Notes: a model not told the origin generated them from the letters alone. A stretch of 50,375 bases of DNA from an uncultured bacterium (GCA_902766925.1 CACXFL010000094.1:1-50375), one strand, 5' to 3'; counted from the first letter of the stretch, positions 7,530-17,648 are shown. A program made the numbers and translations.

Positions 7530-10286
7530 GTGAAAGAATATAAGTTTAAAAATCAGATATCTAAGATAACTGCGATAATAGTTAATTTAACTATTAGTTT
7601 AACTATTCTATTAGGTATGAACTTTAAATTGTTTTCTCAAGAATCTGAATTAAATATAAACGATAATAATCTAAGCTTTAAAAATGTTGATCCTAATGTA
7701 ATTAATAAAGATAACTTAATTGATCAAGAATCTTTAAATGTTTCAAATTCAAATGATATTTCAGATACTGTTCTAACTAAAGAACTCATGAATAATGAAG
7801 AGAAAAAAATACAAGAGGATAAAAAAAATAAAGAATCTAAAACAGATGTGTTAGGTGTAGAAGATAGTAAAGATAACAAGAATAATAAAAATAAAAAAAT
7901 AAATAAAGAAATATCAGAAGAAAAAAATGTAAATAAAAGAAGTGATAAAAGATTTAATGAACAAGAGTATAAAAAATCTTTGAAAGAGTTTTTTAATAAA
8001 AAATATGAGACTTATATTAAATCAATTATGGAAATCTATCAAAAACCCTTAGAACTAACATCTAAAAGTATCTTAGATGATAATACTGATTTTACTGATA
8101 AATATAATAAGATTAGCTCTATTGAATCAATAGAAGAAAAACTGCAGGTTTTAGATGAAATAAATCAGATGATTAAACTTGATTTAAGTACGGATAATAA
8201 GAGTAAAGAATTAGATGAAAATAGTGAACTCATGGAAGAAGATGAATCATTAAATAAATTATATATAAATAATGATGATTTTTATAAGATATATAAGATT
8301 AATAATTATTTAAATACTAATAAAGCTATAAATGCAAAAGTAAAAATTACTGCGTTATATAATTTAGTTTTTTTGTATTTAAGATATAATCTGGACTTTA
8401 TGTCTTCAAGATATATTCTTGAATTTTTAGAAAGTATTGGGACATCTTTTAATGAATACAAACAACAAATTATTGATGTTCTTATAACACTAGAGGATAT
8501 TCCTATATATAATGGAGAAAAAACAAAACAGCTAATGCTCTCTCTAATTTATCAAATCGATAAGACAAGATCTGAATTGAAGAAAAATGAAGAAAAAGCA
8601 GAAAAAGTAGAAGATAAAAATGATAATGATCTTGATTTAGTAAAATTTTTATCAAGTGTAATTCTATATAAACTTGGATATACTGGAGAAAGTGAAGAGT
8701 TATTATCTATATTTAAAAATTTATCTTCTATAAGTTTAGACTTAAAAATAGCATGTTCTTATTATATAGCTAAAATTCATTTTGATAATAATAGAATAAA
8801 AGATGCTCAAAAGATACTAGAAGATATTTTAATAATGGAAAATATTTCGGATAAAAATTCTAAAAAATATTATGTAAAACAAAAGGAACAAGTAAATAGT
8901 GGAGAATATAAAAAATATTTGTCTACATATCTAGATGAATCCAGATATCTTCTATCTTATATCTATATATTTAATAAAGAATATAAAACAGCAGTATCTG
9001 TATTAAGTCAAATTAGTGATAAGAGTTTAAATTATGAATATGTATTATTCTTTAAAATATATTTGGCATATATATTAGATGATAATAAGTTTTCTGGATA
9101 TTGCTCTAAGTTCTTAATAGAATATCCTTATTCATTTTATACATTTGATGTTAAATTGTTACTATCGTGGACTTCATCAAAAAAGAAAAATTTAGCAGTA
9201 TCTATGGATGGAGTTAAATCTGATATTGAATACAGGATCAAACAACTTGAAAATAAGAGAAAACAGTATTTTTCTAAGAATAATAGTTTAACTAAAAAAA
9301 ATTTTACTAGACTTGATTCGATATTTAAAGTAAATGACAAATACATTAGAATGGAAAACGAAAAAAGGTTATTAGGGGTTGAAAGAGGAATTTCTGAAAC
9401 TAAGAAATATGTAGATAAGATAATTAACTATAGTAGTAAACAAATTTTAAATAAAATTCAGATTCTTGAAGATGTGAAAAAATCCAAATTTAATATACAA
9501 GAGATTTTATCTATCGGATTAAAATTATATGAACAAAAATATGAAATTTTAAAAAAATATCTACCTGATAATGAAAGCTTTTTAGAATTAGAAAAAATTA
9601 GTAAAATTAAAGACAGTATAGATAAGATTTCTGAAGCAGATCTTTTAGATGATAGATATGAATTAGATGTTGTGTGTAAGTATCTTAGAAATGATATTAA
9701 ATCTGTTACAAATAAGATAGATAAAGATAGGATTAATAAGATTATCGAAGATATTGCTCGCTATGTTGAAGAAACTAGGTTTATAAAAAATAGTGAAGAT
9801 AGAAGTGTAAAAAAATATATCAGTGATGTAATTGATCTAATGAAACAAGGAATTTTTGAAGTTTCAACCAAAGCAAGTACTGTAAATGATGAAGATGCTA
9901 AAAGTATAATATTTATAGGTGAGGAATTTGAAAGATTTGTAAAGAGTGTATCTTTCTATATAGAACAGGTTGAACTATGGCAGTTGAAACTTGAAAAGAA
10001 TATTTCTAGTAGTTTAGAAGAGATAAGTAATGTTTTATCATTTACGATTGATCAAACTGAACTATTAGAAAGCTTATCTAAAGATTTTATATCTGATATT
10101 TCGGAATTAAAATTATTTGATTATATGTCTTTTAAATTAAATGCTAAATTGATTCAGATAGATCAAGTTGATATGCAAAATAATATTGAATCATTTAAAG
10201 ATATTAATGATAGTATTGGATTTAAAAATATGTTTTTAGATCTATATAATGATAAACTTAAATCTTTTAGGGATAAAAGAAAATGA
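7530..10286 (+). CDS. Very large secreted Lys/Glu/Asn-rich helical protein, unknown
   Basis: I start this gene at GTG 7530, giving 918 residues. AAAGG lies 5 bases upstream and the resulting N-terminus is a clean signal peptide (KNQISKITAIIVN, then a hydrophobic core ending LFSQES). The longer open frame from 7449 would overlap the transglycosylase. After the signal comes a low-complexity charged stretch rich in K, E, D and N (about residues 90-160). The middle holds TPR-like helix pairs and the last third is strongly predicted coiled coil. No enzyme motif is seen. It overlaps the next gene by 4 bases (ATGA), indicating translational coupling, and sits in the transglycosylase operon. I do not recognise a family; a periplasmic scaffold is an inference. 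Confidence 0.8.
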   Translation: MKEYKFKNQISKITAIIVNLTISLTILLGMNFKLFSQESELNINDNNLSFKNVDPNVINKDNLIDQESLNVSNSNDISDTVLTKELMNNEEKKIQEDKKNKESKTDVLGVEDSKDNKNNKNKKINKEISEEKNVNKRSDKRFNEQEYKKSLKEFFNKKYETYIKSIMEIYQKPLELTSKSILDDNTDFTDKYNKISSIESIEEKLQVLDEINQMIKLDLSTDNKSKELDENSELMEEDESLNKLYINNDDFYKIYKINNYLNTNKAINAKVKITALYNLVFLYLRYNLDFMSSRYILEFLESIGTSFNEYKQQIIDVLITLEDIPIYNGEKTKQLMLSLIYQIDKTRSELKKNEEKAEKVEDKNDNDLDLVKFLSSVILYKLGYTGESEELLSIFKNLSSISLDLKIACSYYIAKIHFDNNRIKDAQKILEDILIMENISDKNSKKYYVKQKEQVNSGEYKKYLSTYLDESRYLLSYIYIFNKEYKTAVSVLSQISDKSLNYEYVLFFKIYLAYILDDNKFSGYCSKFLIEYPYSFYTFDVKLLLSWTSSKKKNLAVSMDGVKSDIEYRIKQLENKRKQYFSKNNSLTKKNFTRLDSIFKVNDKYIRMENEKRLLGVERGISETKKYVDKIINYSSKQILNKIQILEDVKKSKFNIQEILSIGLKLYEQKYEILKKYLPDNESFLELEKISKIKDSIDKISEADLLDDRYELDVVCKYLRNDIKSVTNKIDKDRINKIIEDIARYVEETRFIKNSEDRSVKKYISDVIDLMKQGIFEVSTKASTVNDEDAKSIIFIGEEFERFVKSVSFYIEQVELWQLKLEKNISSSLEEISNVLSFTIDQTELLESLSKDFISDISELKLFDYMSFKLNAKLIQIDQVDMQNNIESFKDINDSIGFKNMFLDLYNDKLKSFRDKRK

Positions 10287-13282
10287 TAGGTTTATTTGAA
10301 AAAATTATGTTTATATGTATTGTTATTAAAAAAATACAAATTATAACAATAATAGCAATATTATTTGGATTTATAAATATTAGTTCATTGTATGCAGTAG
10401 ATGAGACTACAGATAGAAGTGTTGATAAATACTATGAGTATTATAGAGAATGTCTTTTAGATATTGAAAAGATAAATTCTAAATCTAATAAAAACCCAGT
10501 TTTTAAAACTAAAAAATGTAATCAATTAGATGAACTTACAGGAACTATAAAAAATGAAAAAAATAGAGATTTAAGATTGGAAGAAGAGAATATATCAGTA
10601 CTTTATAAAAAGGTTCGTCAGGTTCTTGAAAAAGATATGAATAGAGTTCAGAAAGAAAGAACTAATTTAATTTTAGCAAAGATTTTAAATATTAAATATT
10701 TACTTAAAAAAGAAGAATCAGATTTTAATGAATTAGTGGAAGTTTTAAACTCTTTATCAGATAGTTCTGATGTTTATATAAAAGAAGAAGCAATGTTTTT
10801 AAAAGCGTCGCTGTATGATAGAACTCAGAATGACAAGGCGTGGTTTTATTATAAATTACTTTCTGATAAACCTTTTTATACTAAATATGGAATAGCTTCT
10901 TCTGTACTAATAGGTGATTATTATTTTAATAAATCTCAATATAAAAAAGCCTACTCCTATTATAAAAAAGCTTATGAGAATATAGATGGATTAAACTATC
11001 AGGCTAGAAGTTATGTAAAAGATATTGGAAGTTTAAATTCAGCCAAAGAAGAAAAGGATAGTGTGATAACTAATTTAAAGAAGGAAGATTTTAAATTTAA
11101 AATTCTATATAGAATTTCTTGGTCTTCTTTTTTATCATCAAACAATGATATAGCCTATGATTATATAATTGAGCTTTTAAACTCTTATAAAAGATTTTAT
11201 GAATCAAGTATTAATACAGTATGGAGTTATAGATATAAAGCAGTAGAAGAGGATATAGTATCAATATTAACTGATGTTTTATATGAAATTGGAGATAGGT
11301 TCCGTGATTTGTACTATAACAATCCTAATAATATGTTAAAGGATAGAGTATTTCTATCTTTAACAAAGAAGTATTATGATAATGCTGTTTATAAAGAATG
11401 CGTTAGAGTTGGGAATAAATATGTTGATTCTAAATCTAAACTATATATCTATCAACTTTCTACCGTAGCAAAGTGTTATGAAGCTAACCGTGATTTGGCG
11501 GAAAGTATTAATACACATGAAAAAATTTCCAATATCTATCTAGGATCTTTTAAAAATAATGACTTCTCTACTGAAGATCTTGGCTATAAGGAAGATGTAG
11601 AAAGAATGGGAATAAGCTCTTCATTAAAGGTAGCTTCTTATTATTATGATAGAAGAGATGAATCAACTAATAATGCAACTAGAGCTTCTTTTATTTATGA
11701 AGGTCTTATAAGTATTAATCCTAATCATCATGATCTAATATTATGGTATACAAAATTATTACATCTATATTATACATTAAATCAAAATGAAAAGATTATA
11801 TCTATTGCTTCTAATTTGTATGAAAAATATCAATTAGCATCAACTCAATATGATAATATTAGCCTTATAGATATTAAGGCTAGATTGAAAATGATAGATA
11901 GATATAATCCAGATTCAGAAAATATAAAAGATATTGAATCACTGTATTTGGGAGTTAATGATAGATCCTCTTCTTCGTATTTAAGACTAACTATGTTTAT
12001 TGGTGCAGGATTATCACAACTGGATCTTTATAACGATAGTATAGAATATTACAAAAGAGTACTTTTGTTGTCACAGGCTAAACCAGTTGATAAAGCTATA
12101 GCTATAAGGTCAATGATTCATAGTTTAACTAAATTAAAAGATGATAAAAGAATGATAGAATATATTCATGGATTTTTAAATTATCAATCTGTTGATCAAA
12201 TAGACCCTCTACTTAAGGATGAGCTTTTATCACAACTTTCAGAATCTTTACTTAGTTTATCTACTAACTATTATGAAAATGCTGATTTTAAATCTGGATA
12301 TGAACTATTGGTAGATGATTTAAATAAGTATAATTTTAAAAATAAAACTAAGCTTTGCAAACAGTGTTTAGAACTAGGTTCAATCTCTGGTCAGTGGAAT
12401 TCTCGTTTAGATGTATGTAAAAATAATAAGATGTATCATTATTATAAAGCCATATATTTTGAAAAAAATCTTTCTTTTAAAGAGGCTGGATTAAATTATT
12501 ATAAATTTGTGGTAAATAATCCTAGGGATGATTTTACAAAATCAGCTATTAATAAAGGCAAAAGAGTATCTGCAATTGATAATGATTATAAGCTTCAAGC
12601 TCAATTTGTAGAGATTGAGGCAAATCAAGCAAAATTATCCAAAGACTATTTAAAATATAAAGAATTGGCTTTAATTGCTTGTAATTTATATCTTCAGAGT
12701 CGAGACTATCAATCTGCTAGTGTACTTAGTACTAAGGTATTAACTGATAGAAAATTAACTAGGATTCAAAAAGCAGATTTTGAATTGGTACTTGCTAAAA
12801 TTGAAGTAGCTCAAAATAAAGAGGATAAGGCTTATTTAAGAGTATCTAAAACACTAAAAGATTTAGAAAGAATATCTTCTAGAAATTTAGATAGTAAAGG
12901 GATTTGTACTAGAGAGAATGTAAGAATGTTATTAATTGAGGATCTAAGTAAAAAGATAGTAAATCTTCCTTCTGGTAATAATACGAGTGTTTTAGATCAG
13001 AAGGTAAAATTATATGAAGAACTTTCTAGTCAGTTTAAAAAGATGGAAACAGGATCGGAAGATTCTGGATGTGATAAAACTACAGATGCTTTAGTTTCTA
13101 TAAGACAAGCATCAGATATTCTTTTAAAACAGATAGAATCTTTAAAGGATACATCAACCTATAATAAATATATAGATGTTGCGTATAAGTTAAGATCTGA
13201 TATGAATTATTTTGGAACTTTAGATAAAAAGATGAATGATAATGTGGATGATACTAAAGATAAATTATTTAATAATTTATAG
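10283..13282 (+). CDS. Very large secreted TPR protein, unknown
   Basis: A 999-residue protein with an N-terminal hydrophobic segment (about residues 14-36, ending SSLYAVDE), consistent with a signal peptide. The remainder is helical with many irregular TPR/SEL-like pairs, for example DYYFNKSQYKKAYSYYKKAY and the later AGLSQLDLYNDSIEYYKRVL. Cysteines are sparse, apart from a small cluster around residues 690-715. It shares a 4-base overlap with the upstream gene, and the next gene follows 16 bases after the stop, so all four genes from 6188 are probably co-transcribed. The architecture resembles periplasmic scaffolds that assemble around outer-membrane or cell-wall machines, but no specific family is recognised. 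Confidence 0.82.
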   Translation: MIGLFEKIMFICIVIKKIQIITIIAILFGFINISSLYAVDETTDRSVDKYYEYYRECLLDIEKINSKSNKNPVFKTKKCNQLDELTGTIKNEKNRDLRLEEENISVLYKKVRQVLEKDMNRVQKERTNLILAKILNIKYLLKKEESDFNELVEVLNSLSDSSDVYIKEEAMFLKASLYDRTQNDKAWFYYKLLSDKPFYTKYGIASSVLIGDYYFNKSQYKKAYSYYKKAYENIDGLNYQARSYVKDIGSLNSAKEEKDSVITNLKKEDFKFKILYRISWSSFLSSNNDIAYDYIIELLNSYKRFYESSINTVWSYRYKAVEEDIVSILTDVLYEIGDRFRDLYYNNPNNMLKDRVFLSLTKKYYDNAVYKECVRVGNKYVDSKSKLYIYQLSTVAKCYEANRDLAESINTHEKISNIYLGSFKNNDFSTEDLGYKEDVERMGISSSLKVASYYYDRRDESTNNATRASFIYEGLISINPNHHDLILWYTKLLHLYYTLNQNEKIISIASNLYEKYQLASTQYDNISLIDIKARLKMIDRYNPDSENIKDIESLYLGVNDRSSSSYLRLTMFIGAGLSQLDLYNDSIEYYKRVLLLSQAKPVDKAIAIRSMIHSLTKLKDDKRMIEYIHGFLNYQSVDQIDPLLKDELLSQLSESLLSLSTNYYENADFKSGYELLVDDLNKYNFKNKTKLCKQCLELGSISGQWNSRLDVCKNNKMYHYYKAIYFEKNLSFKEAGLNYYKFVVNNPRDDFTKSAINKGKRVSAIDNDYKLQAQFVEIEANQAKLSKDYLKYKELALIACNLYLQSRDYQSASVLSTKVLTDRKLTRIQKADFELVLAKIEVAQNKEDKAYLRVSKTLKDLERISSRNLDSKGICTRENVRMLLIEDLSKKIVNLPSGNNTSVLDQKVKLYEELSSQFKKMETGSEDSGCDKTTDALVSIRQASDILLKQIESLKDTSTYNKYIDVAYKLRSDMNYFGTLDKKMNDNVDDTKDKLFNNL

Positions 13283-13298
13283 GTGAGTTACTGAAAAT

Positions 13299-14447
13299 AT
13301 GATTTATAGAAACTTAAAATTTATTTCTATTCTATGTTTACAATTACTAGTTGTTGGTATTTGTATAGGGTGTATTTCTTCTAAAACAGAAGAAGTAACA
13401 TATAATCTTGAATCGTATTCTAATTTTAATTTTTTAAAAGATTTATCTTCAGATAATTTAAAAACTCCTAAATTAAAAGTGGTAATGGATTTATCCGCTG
13501 AATTACAAAAACTTCTAGATACAAAAAAATATGATGAAGCTATTGTTTTTTTAAAAACATATCTAAAGGATCATCCTCAAGATATAGATACAAAATATAA
13601 ATTAGCATATCTTTTGTATTTTAGGGAACGTTTTAGTGAGGGAATAGAAGTTATATCTTGGCTATTGGAACAAAAAATAGAATCTTTTTCTAGTAAGTAT
13701 GATCAAAAATATGAACTGTTGTATGCAGATTTATTAATAGAGGATGGGCAGATTGATAAGGCTTATCAGGTATTGAAAGAATTAGTCAGAGAACATCCTT
13801 GTAGTAGAGCTTATACTTTCTTAGCTAAAGTATATATGAAACAACATAAATATGATGCTTCTTTATACGCAATTAAAAGAGCATTAGATCGTTATTATAG
13901 TTATGAATCTGAACAAAAGGAATTAGAAACTAGTGAAGATTTTGTGGATAATTTTAAGGCTATTGACGATTCAAAGATACTTGATAGTAAATCTGAAATT
14001 TATTTTTGGATGTCTTATCTAAGTATTTATAACGGAGAATTTGAAAAAGTACAAACTTATTTAGATGGAATTTCAAATAAATATAAAATGAGTCCATCTG
14101 TACTATATTTATACGGATTATATCAATTTAGTATTAATCAGTTTGATGAATCCTTTAAATATGTATCTGATTTAAATAAATTACATCCTTCTTTTAGAGG
14201 ATTTTATTTGGAATCTAAGATTTATGAAAAAAAGAAAGATCAAGACCATCAAGTTCTTTCATTGCAAAGATCATTAGAATATAAGGATGATTCTGGAGTA
14301 AAACTAGAACTTGCAAGTATATATTCATTAGATCCAGATAAACATTATGAAGCTTATATTTTAGCAAACGATGTTCAACAGAAAGGATCTATAGATCAAC
14401 AACACGAAGCAAAAGTAATCATCTCAAAATTAGATAATAAAAAGTAG
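13299..14447 (+). CDS. TPR lipoprotein, last gene of the envelope operon
   Basis: A 382-residue protein with a lipoprotein-type N-terminus: a hydrophobic stretch followed by GICIGC, where the Cys would be lipidated. The residue at -3 is Cys rather than the usual Leu, so the lipobox is not ideal. TPR-like repeats run from about residue 65 to the end (LDTKKYDEAIVFLKTYLKDH, SRAYTFLAKVYMKQHKYDAS and others). Its position behind a lytic transglycosylase and two giant TPR proteins suggests an outer-membrane docking partner of the same complex. The start has a GGTGAG about 12 bases upstream, slightly far. Intergenic distance to the next gene is about 90 bases with no clear terminator. Confidence 0.8.
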   Translation: MIYRNLKFISILCLQLLVVGICIGCISSKTEEVTYNLESYSNFNFLKDLSSDNLKTPKLKVVMDLSAELQKLLDTKKYDEAIVFLKTYLKDHPQDIDTKYKLAYLLYFRERFSEGIEVISWLLEQKIESFSSKYDQKYELLYADLLIEDGQIDKAYQVLKELVREHPCSRAYTFLAKVYMKQHKYDASLYAIKRALDRYYSYESEQKELETSEDFVDNFKAIDDSKILDSKSEIYFWMSYLSIYNGEFEKVQTYLDGISNKYKMSPSVLYLYGLYQFSINQFDESFKYVSDLNKLHPSFRGFYLESKIYEKKKDQDHQVLSLQRSLEYKDDSGVKLELASIYSLDPDKHYEAYILANDVQQKGSIDQQHEAKVIISKLDNKK

Positions 14448-14538
14448 AATTTACTAATATATCGTGTAGGATAGAATTAATAAAGGTTAACTCTATAATG
14501 CAGGAATATATTTTTATTATATCTAGATTTTTTATGGA

Positions 14539-15549
14539 ATGGATGTATTAAAGATGAAAATAAATTGTAAGCTTAAAATTATATTTAAATTAGTATTTAT
14601 ATGTTCTTGTGTATTCTGTGTTAGTTGTTCCAAAGACAGTGACGAAGAAGATGTAAGAACACTTAATATTGTATTTCCTGAAGGGATATCAAATGTAGCT
14701 GGAGCCGGATACTCTGTATGTATAGAAAATAAGAAACCAGGAGATCTTTTTTGTAATACAAACGCCTTAGTAGATAAGGAGTTTAGTCAAGGGGATTTTT
14801 CTTTGAGAGTAAGAGCTGGTTGTAATGATGGATATAGAATTAAGTTATGGACTTGGCTTGCCTCTGAACTTAGAAGAGAAGCTGTTTATGGTTTAAATAC
14901 TAATTACAAAACTGATTCTAATCTGTATTCGAGTGATGGGTATATTCAATTAGATAATAAGACTTTATCTAATGATGAATTTAGTTTAGAAGTGGATCTT
15001 CTTCCTGTTAAAACGACCGATAATAATAGTGAAGGATCTTCTATTAAACTCAAGATCTTTGGAATAAATGAGAGTAGTGATGTTACTAAAGAAAAGGTTG
15101 CTTCTAAATATGGAGGATCTATTGAACCTACTGATCAGAGTTTAGAGACTTATAAGCCAAGTTGTAAAGCCAAGGAGTTTGTCTATATTCCTCCTACCGT
15201 GTCAGAAATTGATGGATCTCCTACTGGTGGAGTGTCTGAGGTAGGTTCTCTTCCTCAAATTAGATCTGGGTATCCTACCATGGTAATTTATGGTGGAGCC
15301 ATATGTTATTACTGTGAACTTTTAAAGGCTTATGTTCTTGAAAGATCGTCTCAGTTTAGAAAGAGAATGTACGTGTATTATTTAAAGGAAGATGGATCTA
15401 CTGCTCATACAGATATATCTGCTAGACCAGTAACTGAATTTTATGATTCAGAAGGTAATTATGTAGGGTATGTATTAGGTTTTCAACCTAAGAAACCTGA
15501 AAAAATTCATGCTAAATTTAAAGAACTTACCGGTGTTGATTTAGAATAA
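14539..15549 (+). CDS. Lipoprotein with thioredoxin-like CYYC domain
   Basis: A 336-residue lipoprotein; the N-terminal hydrophobic segment ends in FCVSC, with the last Cys as the lipidation site. The first 200 residues are unrecognised and probably beta-rich. From about residue 235 the sequence reads as a thioredoxin-like fold: PTMVIYGGAICYYCELLKAY with a CxxC redox pair, then RPVTEFYDSEGNYVGYVLGF, which matches the cis-Pro strand of thioredoxins. It may act as a periplasmic disulfide reductase or isomerase, but the CYYC is atypical and no catalytic data follow from sequence alone. The start could also be the in-frame ATG at 14554. The next gene encodes a shorter protein with the same C-terminal domain. 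Confidence 0.82.
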   Translation: MDVLKMKINCKLKIIFKLVFICSCVFCVSCSKDSDEEDVRTLNIVFPEGISNVAGAGYSVCIENKKPGDLFCNTNALVDKEFSQGDFSLRVRAGCNDGYRIKLWTWLASELRREAVYGLNTNYKTDSNLYSSDGYIQLDNKTLSNDEFSLEVDLLPVKTTDNNSEGSSIKLKIFGINESSDVTKEKVASKYGGSIEPTDQSLETYKPSCKAKEFVYIPPTVSEIDGSPTGGVSEVGSLPQIRSGYPTMVIYGGAICYYCELLKAYVLERSSQFRKRMYVYYLKEDGSTAHTDISARPVTEFYDSEGNYVGYVLGFQPKKPEKIHAKFKELTGVDLE

Positions 15550-15655
15550 ATTTAAAAAAGATCTTTTCATTTTTTATATCTGAATTTATCATATACACAT
15601 ATCAATCAAGAGATTAATTTAGATTAACTGGGTTTGGAATTTGTGTGAGGTTAGG

Positions 15656-16279
15656 ATGAAAAGATTTCATATACAATCTGTTATAGTAGGTATACTGTTA
15701 AGTTTATATTTATACTCCTGTGGTGATGATCATGAACTTGGTTTAGAAGATGGACCAGGTACTAAAAATGAGACGGAAGCTGATAGTACAAAGGACAGTA
15801 AAGATAGTGGTTATACAGATATTGAAAGTTGGAAAGAAAGTCTGCCTCCCAGTGATGATTTAGATCAGTTTGGACAAAACGGTAGTGATGAAAATGAACC
15901 AGATGATGAGGAACTCAATGATCAGCAAAGTTTTCCTCCTACAGGAGAGATTGTTGATAATGGAACCCTAAGTCCTGTTATAATTAAAGGATATCCCTAT
16001 ATGATAATATATGGTGGAGACTTTTGTTCTTGGTGTACTTATTTGGAACAAAAGAAAGTAACACCAAATTTGTTGTGGTTTAAAGGCAGGGTTCATGTAT
16101 ATGTAGTAAATAATGTTACATCTACTCCTAATAATATAATCAGAGGTTATCCATTAACTGAGTTTTATTCTAAAGAAGGTACGTATTATACAAGCGTATT
16201 AGGAGGAGATGATTCTTCTTGGATTAAGATTAAATCTGTACTTGAAGAACTTACCGGGGATATCTCTGCTCTTCAGTAG
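15656..16279 (+). CDS. Lipoprotein with thioredoxin-like CSWC domain (paralog of 14539 gene)
   Basis: A 207-residue lipoprotein. I place the start at ATG 15656, where GAGG sits 5 bases upstream, rather than at the longer frame start 15641. The signal ends in LYLYSC, followed by an acidic low-complexity linker of about 80 residues (many D, E, S, N). The C-terminal 100 residues match the neighbour: PYMIIYGGDFCSWCTYLEQ with a CxxC pair, then GYPLTEFYSKEGTYYTSVLGG, ending in ELTGD. The pair arose by duplication and their unrelated N-terminal regions suggest different partners. Likely role is thiol-redox chemistry at the envelope (inference). A strong terminator follows. Confidence 0.82.
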   Translation: MKRFHIQSVIVGILLSLYLYSCGDDHELGLEDGPGTKNETEADSTKDSKDSGYTDIESWKESLPPSDDLDQFGQNGSDENEPDDEELNDQQSFPPTGEIVDNGTLSPVIIKGYPYMIIYGGDFCSWCTYLEQKKVTPNLLWFKGRVHVYVVNNVTSTPNNIIRGYPLTEFYSKEGTYYTSVLGGDDSSWIKIKSVLEELTGDISALQ

Positions 16280-16313
16280 ATAGGTGGATATGAGATATAA
16301 GAAAAAGTGTGTT

Positions 16314-16360
16314 ATACAAGTAGAGGGTAAACTTTTAGGAGTTTACCCTCTACTTGTATT
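16314..16360. terminator. Bidirectional terminator with 20-bp stem
   Basis: Bases 16314-16333 and 16340-16359 are perfect inverted repeats with a 6-base loop. It lies between the convergent Trx-like lipoprotein and the esterase-like lipoprotein and probably serves both. Confidence 0.9.
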
Positions 16361-16391
16361 ATATATACTTTAATTTATTAACTACTGGTTA

Positions 16392-17354
16392 TTAATTATG
16401 ATCGAAAAAATCTAAAGCTTTTACCATTACTTCAGATAAATTAAATTCACAGTGACATCTTGAACTTCTACATGTTCTAGGAAATTCTCCTCCCACTTTC
16501 ATACCCAGGGAGGTATATCTTTCTTTTGATTTTACTACTTGAGGATATAGAAAATCTCCTGTTTGAGTATAGTAATAAATTTTAAAATGTTCTTTCATAT
16601 AATCTGATATTTGATAATCTATGAAGTTATAGATATCAGCTCCTCCACAACTAGGGAAAGCTCCACCACCATAGTTAGTAGCATATTTAGGAACAAATAT
16701 TCCTGTTAAAAACTGAGATCCTCCAGAACTTCCTGTAAAATAGATTCTTGTAGTATCTATGTTATAATCATGGAATACTTTATCTTCTAACAGTTTATGA
16801 AGGAAGTAAGCATTAGTTTGAGGACCTTGATACCAAGCTGTACCGTTATTAGGAGATAAAACACTCATAGCTATAAGGTTGTGAGCATGAGCTAGTTTTG
16901 CAATAGGAGCAAATATCCAATCGTTAGTGTAATCATTTCCACCATCTCCATGAAGATATACTAGTAGTCCATGAGGTTCTTTAGTATGAATTCCTTCAGG
17001 AACCCTCATTTTATAATAAGAAGTAGCTATATAAGATCCACTAGAAGTAAATCTAGCTTCGAAAGATCCTTCTCGTCCTCCACTACCATGTGTTAAATGA
17101 GAATTTGGTTCAGAGTCTAATCTGTCAGTACCATCTAAATTAGGATCGAAATTATCTTCACGGGATCCCTCATAGAGAGGAGAAGTGTTAGAAATATCAG
17201 CGTTTGTTATAGCATCTTGTAACTCAATAGCATCATTTGAATGAAGAGTATTATACTTGTCGTTTGAATTTATATCATCACCACAGGAGGTAGATATAGC
17301 TACGATAAATAACATACAAAAACTTGAAACTGCTTTAGATAATAAATGTTTCAT
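16392..17354 (-). CDS. Esterase/PHB-depolymerase-like alpha/beta-hydrolase lipoprotein
   Basis: A 320-residue lipoprotein (lipobox ISTSC followed by GDD) with an alpha/beta-hydrolase domain from about residue 115. Visible elements are the oxyanion segment LLVYLHGDGGND, the nucleophile elbow FTGSSGGSQF (GxSxG, middle Ser), a likely acid in QTGDFLYP and a late His in CHCEFNLS. This arrangement is typical of the secreted esterase/feruloyl-esterase/PHB-depolymerase group. The substrate cannot be told from sequence. The linker between lipid anchor and enzyme (about 90 residues) is acidic and low complexity, as in other lipoproteins here. Three Cys near the C-terminus (CRSSRCHC) could form disulfides. 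GGGA lies 8 bases before the start. It is divergent from the sigma-54 flagellar operon. Confidence 0.83.
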   Translation of the reverse strand: MKHLLSKAVSSFCMLFIVAISTSCGDDINSNDKYNTLHSNDAIELQDAITNADISNTSPLYEGSREDNFDPNLDGTDRLDSEPNSHLTHGSGGREGSFEARFTSSGSYIATSYYKMRVPEGIHTKEPHGLLVYLHGDGGNDYTNDWIFAPIAKLAHAHNLIAMSVLSPNNGTAWYQGPQTNAYFLHKLLEDKVFHDYNIDTTRIYFTGSSGGSQFLTGIFVPKYATNYGGGAFPSCGGADIYNFIDYQISDYMKEHFKIYYYTQTGDFLYPQVVKSKERYTSLGMKVGGEFPRTCRSSRCHCEFNLSEVMVKALDFFDHN

Positions 17355-17538
17355 ATAAAATCCCTTTATATATGGTTTTTAATCTAAGTAGTGGTTCGGA
17401 ATAGGTTTTAAAAACTTTAGGGAATAGGTGTAAGTTTATGTTTCTACAGTATAAAAATGTTAAAAGTTGTATTTTTAACAAAAAATTATAGTCAAAAAAA
17501 ATACGCTTTTAAGTATTTTTAGAATTTTTCTGACGCCA

Positions 17539-17560
17539 ATTTGTCAAGAATATGACAAAT
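17539..17560. promoter_or_regulatory. Perfect 8-bp inverted repeat, candidate operator
   Basis: ATTTGTCA and TGACAAAT are separated by AGAATA, forming a 22-base palindromic site. It sits about 75 bases upstream of the sigma-54 promoter and between divergent genes. That is a normal place for an enhancer-binding-protein site or for a repressor of the leftward gene. Which regulator binds is unknown. Confidence 0.5.
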
Positions 17561-17633
17561 AGGTTTTGGACAAATGATAAAAATATAAAAATAGCTGACT
17601 GTTTTTTTTAATAGGGGGTATCAAAATTTTTAC

Positions 17634-17648
17634 TGGCACAATCTTTGC
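17634..17648 (+). promoter_or_regulatory. Sigma-54 promoter of the flagellar operon
   Basis: TGGCAC, five bases, TTGC: an exact match to the -24/-12 consensus with the required GG-to-GC spacing. Transcription should begin at about 17660. That is why the ATG at 17659 cannot be the start of the first gene and the ATG at 17698 is preferred. The operon encodes its own sigma-54 activator. Confidence 0.9.
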
